Shown here: positions 34,284-44,517 of the stretch, in pieces | Layout of the letters: each line of letters starts with the position of its first letter | How positions within the stretch are numbered: position 1 is the stretch's first letter | Assembly (NCBI RefSeq): GCF_019443325.1 | Contig: NZ_CP080383.1 | Coordinates: 3,100,001-3,164,000 of the forward strand | Reading direction: 5' to 3' | Length of the DNA: 64,000 nt | Source: Cryobacterium sp. PAMC25264 | GTDB taxonomy: Bacteria > Actinomycetota > Actinomycetes > Actinomycetales > Microbacteriaceae | The notes under the pieces: model-generated | Database searches by the model: none | The model's input: only the letters and a program-made list of their open reading frames with translations | What the model was told of the DNA's origin: nothing | Position numbers and translations under genes: made by a program

Positions 34284-34901
34284 ATGTCTCCTGCCGCAGC
34301 GGGGAACGACGGCGCGCCACAAGCTCCCGCAGACGTTCCCGTCACCGTGTCCATCCGTCGCAAGGTCGATCCCGCCCGGTTCGACGAGGCCACCCACTGG
34401 GTGCAGACCGGGATGGACCTCGCGAACGAGTACCCCGGCTTCCTCGGCTCCGGCTGGGTGCGCGCGCACGCCGGCAGCGGCCACTGGCACATGCTCTACA
34501 AGTTCCAGGATGCGGCGTCACTTGAGGCCTGGGAGAACTCGATCGCCCGCACCACCTGGCTGCTCGAGGGCGAGGGCCTGGTGCTCGAGTCGCACGTGGT
34601 CAAGCGCACCGGCATCGAAGGCTGGTTCGACGAATCCCAGGAGAACGCGGGCCCATCCGCACCGTTCCAGCCGCCGCGGTGGAAGCAGGCGGTGGCCATC
34701 GGGCTGGGCTTCTTCCCGCTGAACGTGCTCTTCACCTACCTGGTCACCGGGGTCGACCCCGAGTGGAACGACATCCCGACCGTGCTGCGGATCCTGCTGA
34801 CGACCTTCGTGATGGCGCCCACCATGACCTACGTCGTGATGCCGTTCATCACCCGGCGACTGCGGCCTTGGCTGCAGAAGCCACCGAAACCGAAAGCCTG
34901 A
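34284..34901 (+). CDS. Antibiotic-biosynthesis-monooxygenase-domain protein with two C-terminal membrane helices
   Basis: A 205-residue protein. The N-terminal ABM-type ferredoxin-like domain covers about residues 18-110 (VSIRRKVDPARFDEATHWVQ, PGFLGSGW, HWHMLYKFQDAASLEAW). The C-terminal part has two membrane helices (about 135-155 and 165-190) and a basic end. This is the arrangement of membrane-bound ABM proteins of unknown activity. The soluble domain would face the cytoplasm. The start ATG at 34284 lacks a strong ribosome site. Confidence 0.75.
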   Translation: MSPAAAGNDGAPQAPADVPVTVSIRRKVDPARFDEATHWVQTGMDLANEYPGFLGSGWVRAHAGSGHWHMLYKFQDAASLEAWENSIARTTWLLEGEGLVLESHVVKRTGIEGWFDESQENAGPSAPFQPPRWKQAVAIGLGFFPLNVLFTYLVTGVDPEWNDIPTVLRILLTTFVMAPTMTYVVMPFITRRLRPWLQKPPKPKA

Positions 34902-34923
34902 CGGCGGGTCCGGCAGTGGCGGG

Positions 34924-35844
34924 TCAGGCCAGCAATGCCGCGATGATCACCAGAGCCGGGATCGCGCCGATCGTGGTGACCAGCACGGTGTCCCTGGCCA
35001 CCACCACGCCCCGGTCGTATCGGGACGCGAAATTGAAGATGTTCTGCGCAGTCGGCAGCGCGCTCACCGTGACGACGGCGAACAGCTCGGCGCCATCGAG
35101 GGCGAAGACGAACCGGCCGAACAGGTACGCGATCACGGGCATGAGCACCACCTTGATCACCGACGCCGCGAACACCTGCTTGCGCCCGGTGCCGGCCTGC
35201 AGCAGCCTCTGGCCGTGCAGGGACATGCCGAACGACATGAGTACCAGCGGGATCGCGGCGCCGCCGATGATCTCCAGTGGCGCGATGACGGCATCGGGCA
35301 CCGTCACGCCGAACGTGGCCACGAGCACGCCGAGCACCGACGCGATGATCATGGGGTTGCGCAGCGGCTGGGTGAGGATGCCGCGCACCGACACCCGGCC
35401 GCGGGTGGAGGCGTCGAGGATGGTGAGCGTGATCGGCGCGAGCACGAGCAGTTGCAGCAACAGCACGGGCGCCACGTACTGGGCGCTGCCGAGCACGTAG
35501 ATGGCCACCGGCAACCCGATGTTGTTCGCGTTGACATAGGTGGCGCTCGTCGCGCCGAGCACGGTCTCGGGAACGGGCGCCCGGAAGAACAACCGCGCCA
35601 GCAGCAGGTAGAGCAGCATGCCGAGGATCACGCTGCACAGCACCGTGGCGAGGAAAGCGGAGAACAGCACGTGCACATCCGCGTGGGCGAGCACCGTGAA
35701 CAGCAGGGCGGGAGTGGCGACGAAGAAGGCGATGCGGTTGAGCACCCGGCCGGCGCTGTCGCCGGCCACGCCGGTGCGCTCGACGATGTAGCCCACCAGG
35801 ATCACAAACCCGATGATCGAGAAACCGACCAGTACACCGCCCAC
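34924..35844 (-). CDS. AEC-family (auxin-efflux-carrier-like) transporter
   Basis: A 306-residue membrane transporter with about eight to ten helices. ATSATYVNANNIGLPVAIYVLG is the conserved crossover motif with the family's NANNxGxP signature. PLRNPMIIASVLG and LPTAQNIFNFASRYDRG in the second half complete the inverted-repeat architecture. Bacterial AEC members move small carboxylates such as malate; the substrate here is not predictable. The start is GTG at 35844. Its end converges on the ABM-domain gene. Confidence 0.85.
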   Translation of the reverse strand: MGGVLVGFSIIGFVILVGYIVERTGVAGDSAGRVLNRIAFFVATPALLFTVLAHADVHVLFSAFLATVLCSVILGMLLYLLLARLFFRAPVPETVLGATSATYVNANNIGLPVAIYVLGSAQYVAPVLLLQLLVLAPITLTILDASTRGRVSVRGILTQPLRNPMIIASVLGVLVATFGVTVPDAVIAPLEIIGGAAIPLVLMSFGMSLHGQRLLQAGTGRKQVFAASVIKVVLMPVIAYLFGRFVFALDGAELFAVVTVSALPTAQNIFNFASRYDRGVVVARDTVLVTTIGAIPALVIIAALLA

Positions 35845-35937
35845 GTTTCGAGCCTACGGCCCCGCCCCGGTGCAGCCGGGCGCGCCGGGTCGGCAAAAAA
35901 TCCCGCCGATCGGCGTGGTGCGTCGTACGCTCGAATC

Positions 35938-36753
35938 ATGCCTCACCTCGATGTTCCGGGCGCGAGCCTGTACTACGAAGCCCACGGTCACGTGTCGAAG
36001 CCCGCGCTGCTTTTGATTCATGCGGGCATCGCGAACCTGCGCATGTGGGACCCCCAGGTTCCCGCGTTGGCCGCGGACCATTACGTCATCCGCTTCGACA
36101 CCCGCGGCTTCGGCCAGACGAGCACCGAGGACGTCGAGTTCTCCAATCGAGCGGATGCCCTCGCCGTGCTCGACCATCTCGGCGTGGCCCGGGCCACCCT
36201 GATCGGCTGTTCGCGCGGCGGTTCCATCGCCATCGACCTCACCGTGGAGCACCCGCACCGGGTGGCCGGGCTGGTCACCATCGGTTCCGGCCCGAGCGGG
36301 TTTCCGGCCACGGAGCTCACCGACGTGGAGGACGCCAGGTTCGACGAGATCGACAGGGCCTTCGAGGCCCAGGACTGGCACCGCCAGGCGCGCCTCGAGG
36401 CGGCGCTCTGGGACTTCGGTCCGCTGCGGCGGGAGGAGGACCTCGACCCCGAGTTCGTCTCGACCGCCTACGCGCTCAACCGGGTGAACGTCATACACGC
36501 CGCGGAGAACCCGGTGTCGCTCCCCCTCGATCCACCCGCCTTCGACCGGGTTGTGGACATCACCGTGCCGACCCTTGTCACGGTCGGCGAGTACGACATC
36601 TCCGAGGTGCTCGCCCAGTACGAGTACCTGGTCAGCACGGTGCCCGAGGCGAGCGGATGCGTATTCCGCGACGCCGCGCACCTGCCCAATCTGGAGCAGC
36701 CCGCCGACGTGGAGCGGGTGCTGCTCGGCTGGCTCACCGAGAACAACCTGTAA
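35938..36753 (+). CDS. Alpha/beta hydrolase
   Basis: A 271-residue alpha/beta hydrolase: oxyanion-hole HAGIANLRMWD, nucleophile GCSRGGS (Ser about 96), acid in VGEYDISE and His in DAAHLPNLEQP. The length and fold fit the 3-oxoadipate enol-lactonase/haloperoxidase-like group, but no pathway neighbour supports a specific substrate. It is divergent from the AEC transporter with about 90 bp between. It ends at a long hairpin. Confidence 0.8.
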   Translation: MPHLDVPGASLYYEAHGHVSKPALLLIHAGIANLRMWDPQVPALAADHYVIRFDTRGFGQTSTEDVEFSNRADALAVLDHLGVARATLIGCSRGGSIAIDLTVEHPHRVAGLVTIGSGPSGFPATELTDVEDARFDEIDRAFEAQDWHRQARLEAALWDFGPLRREEDLDPEFVSTAYALNRVNVIHAAENPVSLPLDPPAFDRVVDITVPTLVTVGEYDISEVLAQYEYLVSTVPEASGCVFRDAAHLPNLEQPADVERVLLGWLTENNL

Positions 36754-36767
36754 CGCCGCGCCAACTG

Positions 36768-36830
36768 CCGCGAAAGCGGTCATGTGGTTGCTTCGAGCGA
36801 CTCGAGGCAACCATACGACCGCTTTCGCGG
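36768..36830. terminator. 63-bp bipartite palindrome between convergent genes (CGCGAAAGCGGTC family)
   Basis: CCGCGAAAGCGGTC at 36768-36781 is the exact inverse of GACCGCTTTCGCGG at 36817-36830. Inside, TGGTTGC/GCAACCA and a CTTCGAG/CTCGAGG stem continue after 3-nt bulges. Lying between two convergent genes, it is a good bidirectional terminator candidate. A close relative lies at 38578-38642. Confidence 0.7.
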
Positions 36831-36870
36831 GATGGTGCGGTGCGGAAACCGGCGAGGTGCGGCGGGGAGT

Positions 36871-37845
36871 CTAGACGCGGGATGCGGCCAGCGGTGGGGC
36901 CGCGCTCGTGCCGGAGGTGGCATCCAGCGGCTTGTTGTCGGCCAGCACCTTCTGGTAGCCCGGCAGTTCCACGAAGAGCTCGTCTCTGAGCGGGTTGCGC
37001 TTGGTGCGCACGATGACGCGCACCTGGTAGACGACCACGGCGATGTTGGCGGCCAGGGAGATCGCGCTGACGATGAACAGCGCGGTGGGGTTGTGTGACG
37101 ACTGCACCGAGAAGATCGAGCTCGTGACAAAGGTGGGCACGGCCATGGTGAACATCATCCAGAACGCCAGGGTCTGGGCCCGGTGCTGCAGCCAGGCGCC
37201 GCGCTTGATGAAGAACGCAGGGATGGTGCACGAGACCAGCAGCGCGGCGCCGGCGTAGAAGGAGTGGTCGCCGACAGCGTTGTAGACGTAGGCGAAGTTC
37301 CAGAGGTCATACGCGATGATCCAGAACCAGAGCATGTCGGGCCAGATCATGTCTTTCTTCTTGCCGCGGCTGATGATGATGCCCGCCCAACCGCAGATGG
37401 TGAGCAGGTTGAGGAGACCTGCGATGCCGTTCATGATGTTCCACGGGCCGCCGACCATGAAAACGCCGTCGACCATGCCCTGCATTCCCGACACCTGGAA
37501 GTCGCGGATGACGGCCTCGAAGATGTTCAACCCCAGGATCGCCGCCGGGAACATCAGCCAGTACTTGTTCTTCTGCAGGCGCGGGATGAAGCGGATGGCC
37601 ATGAAGCCCAGGCAACCGGCCAGCGCCGAGTACACCTTGACCCAGTGGAACCATGTGCCGGTGCTGGAGTCGGCACCGGCAGTGTGCGGCCAGACGAAGA
37701 TGGTGAGCGCCACCGGCAGAGCGATGAACAATACGAGCGAGGCCCACCTGCTGGAACGGGCGATCTCGTTGGCGAGCATGAGGCCGGCCACCACGGCCAA
37801 CCACATCAGAGTGGAGTACCAGGGGATTGACTCGTACAGGAACAT
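36871..37845 (-). CDS. Polytopic membrane protein, possibly DUF5692 family
   Basis: A 324-residue protein with nine to ten predicted helices and conserved-looking aromatic stretches (WFHWVKVYSALAGCLGF, WPDMLWFWIIAYDLWNFAYVYNAVGDHSFY, FIKRGAWLQHRAQTLAF). It resembles proteins grouped as DUF5692, with no known function. The next gene upstream on the same strand encodes a TetR regulator 58 bp away, so the pair likely forms one operon under TetR control. This pattern often means transport or tolerance of a small molecule, here an inference only. Confidence 0.6.
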   Translation of the reverse strand: MFLYESIPWYSTLMWLAVVAGLMLANEIARSSRWASLVLFIALPVALTIFVWPHTAGADSSTGTWFHWVKVYSALAGCLGFMAIRFIPRLQKNKYWLMFPAAILGLNIFEAVIRDFQVSGMQGMVDGVFMVGGPWNIMNGIAGLLNLLTICGWAGIIISRGKKKDMIWPDMLWFWIIAYDLWNFAYVYNAVGDHSFYAGAALLVSCTIPAFFIKRGAWLQHRAQTLAFWMMFTMAVPTFVTSSIFSVQSSHNPTALFIVSAISLAANIAVVVYQVRVIVRTKRNPLRDELFVELPGYQKVLADNKPLDATSGTSAAPPLAASRV

Positions 37846-37903
37846 CTTCGTTTTCTCCTTGTTTATTTTTCTGTGTGGGGACTGACGGCGGGAGCTGTGC
37901 GGC

Positions 37904-38503
37904 TCAGTTCCCCAGGTCGAGGTGAAGCGTCTGCCGCACGATGGCCACGAGAACCTGGTCGTCGGTGTCGGGCGACGACCGCACCAGGCCGATGAGACCG
38001 TAGACCAGCACGTAGAAGACTTCGCCGACGTGGTCGATCTCGATGTGGTGCGCCCGTGCGTACGCCTCGACGGTGGTGACCCGTAAGCGGTCGACGACCG
38101 CCCGCACCGCCCGGTCGACGAAGCGGTTGTACAGGCCGGCGTTCTCGGGATGGCCGAGGTCTTCGCGGAACATGTCTTTGGCGTGCAGATGATGACGGAA
38201 CATCGCGACGCAATCCAGGAGGGCCTTCTCCACGTTTCCGGCCTCGCGCTCGGCGTCCCACCGAGAAACGGCCTCGACGAACTCGTCGATGTGATCTTCG
38301 AAGATCAGGTCGATCAGGGCATCCCGGTCGGGAAAGTAGTGGTAGATCAGGCCGCGGGTCACGCCGACCCGCTTGGCGATCTCGGTCACGGAGACCTTCG
38401 CCACCCCTCGTTCGGCGAAGAGCTGGCGGGTGGCGGCGACGATCTCGTCCCGGCGCTCATCGGGCTGCTTGCTCAGGCGTGATGTGGCCGGTGTGCTGCT
38501 CAT
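37904..38503 (-). CDS. TetR-family transcriptional regulator
   Basis: A 199-residue repressor. The helix-turn-helix spans residues about 18-64 (VTEIAKRVGVTRGLIYHYFPDRDALI), followed by an all-helical ligand domain. It probably represses its own operon, which includes the membrane protein gene at 36871. Two TGAC-N5-GTCA sites lie 22-49 bp upstream of its start. The ligand is unknown. Confidence 0.88.
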   Translation of the reverse strand: MSSTPATSRLSKQPDERRDEIVAATRQLFAERGVAKVSVTEIAKRVGVTRGLIYHYFPDRDALIDLIFEDHIDEFVEAVSRWDAEREAGNVEKALLDCVAMFRHHLHAKDMFREDLGHPENAGLYNRFVDRAVRAVVDRLRVTTVEAYARAHHIEIDHVGEVFYVLVYGLIGLVRSSPDTDDQVLVAIVRQTLHLDLGN

Positions 38504-38524
38504 GAGGACACGCTATCGCCACCG

Positions 38525-38553
38525 TTGACAAGGCGTCAATGACACACCGTCAA
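38525..38553. promoter_or_regulatory. Tandem TGAC-N5-GTCA operator for the TetR regulator
   Basis: TTGAC-N5-GTCAA at 38525-38539 is followed at once by TGAC-N5-GTCA at 38540-38552, centres 14 bp apart. Read on the minus strand, a TTGACG hexamer lies in the site with an ATAGCG-like -10 about 17 bp on, so a bound repressor would cover the promoter. Sequence and position suggest autoregulation. Confidence 0.6.
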
Positions 38554-38577
38554 TCGCCCCGAACTGGGGTCGGCCAT

Positions 38578-38642
38578 CTCGCGAAAGCGGTCAGGGGGTT
38601 GCCTCAAGCACGCTGTGGCAGCCGGACGGCCGCTTTCGCGAG
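38578..38642. repeat. 65-bp bipartite palindrome in a divergent intergenic region (CGCGAAAGCGGTC family)
   Basis: CTCGCGAAAGCGGTC at 38578-38592 pairs with GGCCGCTTTCGCGAG at 38628-38642, with inner GGTTGCC/GGCAGCC. It shares arms and layout with the element at 36768-36830. Unlike that one, it lies between divergent genes (TetR and the large membrane protein), so a simple terminator role does not explain it. Confidence 0.6.
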
Positions 38643-38751
38643 TTCATTCTTGGCAGATGCGCGGGCTGGTCAGCAGGACTGTGCACAACCCTCCCGGCGT
38701 ACGCGGCGACCCAGTAGCCTGTGGTGGCCGCACCACTCATCAGGGGGATTG

Positions 38752-41700
38752 ATGTCACCGAGCAGCTCTAGTCGCGATTTCGCCCAGTACGCCGGGCGGC
38801 ATCTCTGGCCCCGGAGCGTGTCCGAGCTGACCGACACGACCCTCTGCCCGGCCTGCCTGACCCGCCTGCCGTCGCCGGTCTGTGCGTCCTGCGGGCTCGA
38901 CCTGCGCCATCCGGCCGCCAGCGAACTCCTCTCGGCGTCAACGGATGCGGCCGCAGCGCTGCACCGCCGGGTGGAGTTGATCGGCAGCATCCGCTACGAC
39001 GTGGCCGCGGCCCGCTCGGCCGCCGAGGCGCAGCTGGCCACCATACAGACCGAGACACGCGCAGCTGTAGTCCGACGAGAGGCACAGGAAGCGGCGGCGC
39101 GCGACGCTGCGGCTGCGGCACGGTCGGCGACACCGTCCGTGGCCGATGCGGTCGCCCAGCCCGCAGCGCGGGCAGCCTCACTGGCGACGGGGCACGAGGC
39201 CTCGCCGGTGCAGCCGCGCGACCCCTCGGTGACCGCGGCCGCTGAGTCACGCACCGCACCAATCCCCGCCGCGCCGGCGCAGGTCGCGCCGGCAGCGTTC
39301 GCTCCTCCGGTCCCGCACGCGTCAGTCCCGCCCGCATCCGCACCGCCCGCATCGGTCCCACCCGCCTCGGCACCGCCCGCATCCGCCGCGCCCGGTGGCC
39401 CACCCGCGCGGCGACGGTCGAGCGTACAGATCGTGCTGCTCATCGTGGGCGTTTCGCTCGTGTCGGTGGCCGCGATCTTCTTCCTCACGGTGGCCTGGTT
39501 CAATGCCGGACTGGCCTTCCGGTCGGTCGTTGTGGGCGCTTTCACCCTCGCCACCCTGGCCACGGCGGCGCTCCTGCGCCGACGCGGCCTGGTGAGCACC
39601 GCGGAGGGCATCGGTGCCCTCGCCGTGGTACTCGTGCTTTTGGACGTCTGGGCGCTGCGGCGCAACGACCTGGGCGGCCTGGGCGCCACCGACGCGCTGC
39701 TATATTGGGGTGTCGCCCTGCTGGTGTGCACCGCGCTGTTCCTGCTCTGGCACGCCGTGTCGGGCCTGCGCGTGGCCAGCGTGGCCGGTTTCGCCACCGC
39801 CGCTCCGGGCCTGGGGCTGCTGGCCGCCGGGCTCTCGACGGATGCGCCCCCGCTCACCCGGGTCTTCCTGGCCGCCCTCGGCGTGGCCGCCGGAACCCTG
39901 GTGCACCGGTTCACCCTGCCGGGCACGGCCCGGTTCTGGCCCGCCCTCGACCGCCGGGCCGAACGGGCCGCGCTGCTCATCCTGGCCGGGCTGGCCTTCG
40001 TCAGCGCCCTCGCCGTGGCCGGCTTCGTGCAGCCCGGCACCGACACCGCTCCCCTGCTCAGCTTCGGCGCCGTCGCCGTGCTCGCGGTGACCCAGGCCGT
40101 CGCCATGCTGACCAGCCGGCGAACGGATGGCGGCTACCGGGCCGCCGCATCAGCATCCGTCGGCCTGGCCGGCCTGGCCGTGGTGCTGGGCGTCATCGCC
40201 GTCAGCTGGCGCACCGGCAGCACCGAGTTGCTCGTCTCCGTGCCGCTGCTGACCGCCGCGGTGCTCGCCCTCGTCGGAGAACTGGCCTGGCGTCGGCGCC
40301 CAGCCGGACCGACCCGGCAGGCGCTGCTCACCGGCACACTCACGGCGACCGTGCTGGCCGTGGCACTCGGCCTGCTCACGGTTCTGGTGGCCTCGGTGCC
40401 GCTGGCCGGTGCCCTGGTGAGCACGCTGGACCGGGCGTCCGGCCCGCTCACCGAGGTTCCCGCCCAGAGCGGGTGGGCCCTGGCCACGCTGGCGGGGGTC
40501 GCGGCGCTGGCGGCCGGATTCTGGCGGGCCGGCACGGTGCTGGCCGCCCGGCTGCGCATCCTGGCTTGGTTCGGCGCGGTGGCGCTGCTGCTGGCGGTGC
40601 CGTTCACCCGGTGGCTGTGGCTGATCCTGCCCCTCTATGTGCTGCTCGGCGCCGGCGCCCTGGCCGTGTTGTTCGTCGTCCGCCGGCGCGGGTACTCCCT
40701 CGGCTGGTACCGCAGCCTGATCGTGACGGTTCTGGCGAGCGCCGAGGCCCTCGGCTACCTCATCGGCTGGGCCACCGCCTCCAGTTGGTGGCTCGGAACC
40801 CTGTCGGCGGTGTTGGTTCTCGTGCTCGCCCGGCTGCTGCTCGACCGGGAGACCCGCGCTGGGCGCCGTGGTGCACTGCTGAGCGGCGCGATCGTGCTCG
40901 GCCTGATCGGGGCCGTCGCCACGCCCCACGCGCTCACCCTGGCCGACCCTCCGACCACGGCCGTGCTGTGGGTGCTCGTGGCGCTCAGCCTGGGCCTGGC
41001 CACCGGGCTGGTGCAGGTGTTCGCGGCGCAGAACCGGGTCGGCGGGCTGACCAGCATCGAACGCCGATGGGCGTTCTGGACCCTCTGCGCCCCCACTCTC
41101 GTTGTGCTCGCGCTGCCCCTCGGCCTCCTGCTCGACGCTTTGTCGGTCTCCGAGCGCGCCGCGGTGGCCCCGGTCGTACCCGGTGCCGGTGTTGTCATCA
41201 CGGTCCTGGTCGTGGCGGCGCTGCTGCTCTGGGCGTTGGGCCGCGATTCGCGCGGCCCGGGCACCCGGTCGTGGGAACGGCTGACGGCGGCTCTTCTCGT
41301 GGCACCTGCGCTGTTGTCGCTCACGCTCAACCTGGTTCTGATCACGGATGCGCCCGCCGCGGCATCCGTACTCGCCGCGCCGGTCGCGGCCCTGGTCACC
41401 GTGGCCCTCGCGCTGGTACTCCGCCTGGTCGGGCGCCGGCCCGCCGTCGTCGGCCTCGAGCTCGGCGCCGCGCTGGTGCTCGCCTCGGCGTTCCTGCGAC
41501 CGAACGTGACCGAGTTCGGCTGGCTAGTGCTGCTCATCACGGGCGTGATCCTGCTGCTCGCCGCGGTCGACACCGACGGCCTGTTCGCGTCGCGGTCGTG
41601 GCGCCGCCACCTCGGCTGGCTCGCCCTGGTCATCGCGACCGCGGCGCTCTGGTGGGGCTTGGCAAGCGCCGGGACCACCCCGGTCGAGGCCTATGTGCTG

Positions 41701-44459
41701 CCGCTGGCCGGACTGCTGCTGCTCCTGGCCGCACTGCTCTGGCGTTTCGGCCGGGTCGACCGCGCCGTCGCCGCGAGCCCGGGCTCCGCGCTGCTCACCC
41801 TGGCCGGGCTGGTCGTGGCCCTGCTCCCCCTCGCCGTGACCGGACAGACCGGCTCAGTGCTACGCCCGGTGATCGTGGGCACGGCATCCGCGGTGCTGCT
41901 AGTCGGTGCCAGCATTCTGCGCAGCACCCCGGCCCGCTCGGCGTATCTCGCCGCTGTCGGTCTGGCCGGCGCCCTCGGCCTGCTGACCTGCGGCATCGCC
42001 CGCTCCCAACGCATCGTCACGGCCGCCGGGCCGACCGGGCCCGCACTCGAAGCGTGGCTGCTGCCCACCGTGGGCCTGCTGATCCTGACCGCGGTACTGC
42101 TGCTGCGGCAGCCGGATGCCCGCCCTCAGACCATCCGGAGCCGCGCGAGCACCGCGCTGCTGCTGGTGGGCCTGATCACGCTGACCCTTCTGGAGGCGGC
42201 GGCGTTCGACTCCTCGGCTCTCGGCGCAGCGCGACCCCTGGTTCTGGTGCCGGCGCTCTCGGTGTTCGCCGTCGTGGCCTTCCGGGCAGAGCGGTCTCCC
42301 CTCGGTGCCGTCACCGCCTGGCCGGCCCTCGTGCTGGCCGGAGTCGCGGCGTCCGCGGCCCTGCTCGCCGGTGCCGTGCAGCCGTTCGAGCTCGTCACCG
42401 TGCCCGTCGCGCTCGCCCTCGCGGCTGGGCAGCTGGTGCGGGTGCGCCCGTGGTTGCCTGCGTCGAAGGGCCCCCTGGCCACGGGCGGCACGACGGGCCC
42501 GGGCAGTCGCACGGGCCCAAGCGGCAGCCCGGGACTGCCGGCCGTGGCGGGCGCGACCGGCTCGGCCGCCCCGGCACCATCCGCTTCCCGACCGTACTCG
42601 TGGGCGCCGATCTGGATCGGCGTGGGACTGGCCCTCGCGGTGCTGCCCAGCGCCCTCGTGGCCGTGGGCACCCCGCCGCTCGCCGGTGGCCTCCTCGGCG
42701 GCGGTATCACCGCCGACGGGTAAGGCAGATCGGTACCCTGGCGGTCGGCGGGGTGCTCGCCCTGGCGGGCGCGGCCGCCTTCGGCCGCGCCCGCTGGGCA
42801 CCGCTGGCCTGGCCCGCCGTGTTTGTCGGGGTGACCGCCATCATCGTGACCGCCGCCGGGCGGCTTCAGGCGCTGCTCGCGACAGGACCGGCCGACGTGC
42901 GGATCGAGGCCTGGCTACTGCCCGCGACCCTGCTCCTCGTGGCCACCGGTGGCCGGCTCATCGCGGCGACGCCGGTCACACCGACACACGGTGTTCCCGC
43001 GCCGGCTTCCCCCGTAGACGGCCCGGCCACCCGCCGCATCTTCGGCTACACCCTGGTCGGAGTGGCGCTGCTGGGCGTCCTCGGCACCGAAACCGGTGCC
43101 CTCGGCTTCGCCCCGTACGCCCCGGGCCGCGCGATCGCCCTGGTGGTCCTGTTCGCTCTGGTGCACGTCGCCGTGCTCCGGTTCGACCGGAGCCGGGCCG
43201 GTGCCGTGCTGGCCTGGCTCGCTCTGGCCGCCGGGCTGCTGTCGCTCGTGGCCGGTGCCGGACGCGACCTGTTCACCCCGATCGAGTTGGGCACGATCCC
43301 GCTCGGTCTGGCCCTCGTGGCCGGGCAGTTGGTCACAGCCAGGATCCTCGGGGCTCCGCTCGGGGCACCGGCGAGCCGGCAGACCGGCGCTGCGCTTCCC
43401 GCATCCGCCCGGCTGCGCCACCAGGCTGTTCTCGCCGCGGGCCTCGCGCTCGCTCTGCTGCCGAGCACCGTCGCGGGTAGCGACGGCACGGTGCTGCGGC
43501 CGGTGCTCGTGCTGGTCGCGTCCGGCGCGCTCGGCATCGTGGGTGCGCTGCTCGTGGCGCATCCGCGATGGAGCGTGCTCGGCTGGCCGGCCACCCTGGT
43601 GGGTGTCTTCGCCGTGCTGGCCACGGCCGGACTACGCCTCCTGCCCCTGTACGGCACGCCGTCCGGCCCCACCGGGCAACTCGAGGCGTGGCTGCTTCCG
43701 GCAGCGGGTCTCGTGCTGGCCACCGGTGCCGGCCTGGTGTGGTCGGCCGGCCGGATACCGGCCGCCGCCGGCCCGGATGTGCGTCGCGCGGGCTACGGCC
43801 TGGCCATGGGCGTCGTCGTCGGGATCGTCCTGGCCGAGGCGCCGGCCCTGCAGTACGACCCACTGGCCACCGCCCGGATGCTGGTGATCGTGTGGCTGCT
43901 CTCCGCGGCATACCTGGCCGTGTTCGCCCTCGACCCGAGCCCGCTGGGCCGACTGCGTGCCTGGGTGAGCCTCGCGGCGGCCGCCGCCATGCTCGGCGCC
44001 GGCGTCGCCCGTGGTGTGCCCGACCCCGTCGAACTCGTCAGCGTGCCCCTGGCCGTCGCTCTCGTCGTGAGCGGATGGCTGCACCTGGGCCGCTCTCCCG
44101 CCTCACGCTCCTGGGGCGCCCTGGCTCCGGGCTTGCTGCTCCTGTTGGTGCCGTCGCTACTGCTCGACCTCACGGCCAGTCCGCTCTGGCGAGTGGTGGG
44201 CCTGGGGATCGTCGCGACCGCGGTGCTGCTCCTCGGGGTGCGGCGCAAGCTGCAGGCGCCGTTCGTGCTGGGCAGTGTGGTGCTCCTGGTGCACGCTCTC
44301 GCCCAGCTGTGGCCGTGGATCGCGCTGGCGTACACCGCGGTGTACTGGTGGTTGTGGCTCGGCATCGGCGGTGTGCTGCTGATCGCCCTGGCGGCACGCT
44401 ACGAGCAGCGCATCCAGAACCTCAAGGCCGTGGCGCTGCGGGTCTCGGCGCTCCGGTAG
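38752..44459 (+). CDS. Very large polytopic membrane protein with N-terminal zinc ribbon, SCO7613-like (frameshifted as sequenced)
   Basis: About 1,900 residues once corrected. Residues 28-45 form a zinc ribbon (CPACLTRLPSPVCASCG). A helical Ala/Arg region and a Pro/Ala/Ser repeat linker (PPASAPPASVPPASAPP) follow. From about residue 225 to the end come dozens of closely packed membrane helices. The motif (L/I/V)EA(W/Y)xLP recurs near nt 41683, 42046, 42903 and 43681, with (T/S)(V/I)P(V/L)xxALxxGxL partners, so the helices are built from repeated modules. The frame breaks at about 42718-42721 (GACGGGTAAGG); one extra G continues into RQIGTLAVGG. It resembles the 'SCO7613 C-terminal domain-containing membrane protein' family. 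Function unknown. Confidence 0.75.
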
Positions 44460-44517
44460 GAAAAGCAACACTGCGAGCAGCACCGAGCGCCGAGCGAGCC
44501 TGTGGAAACATGGGAGG

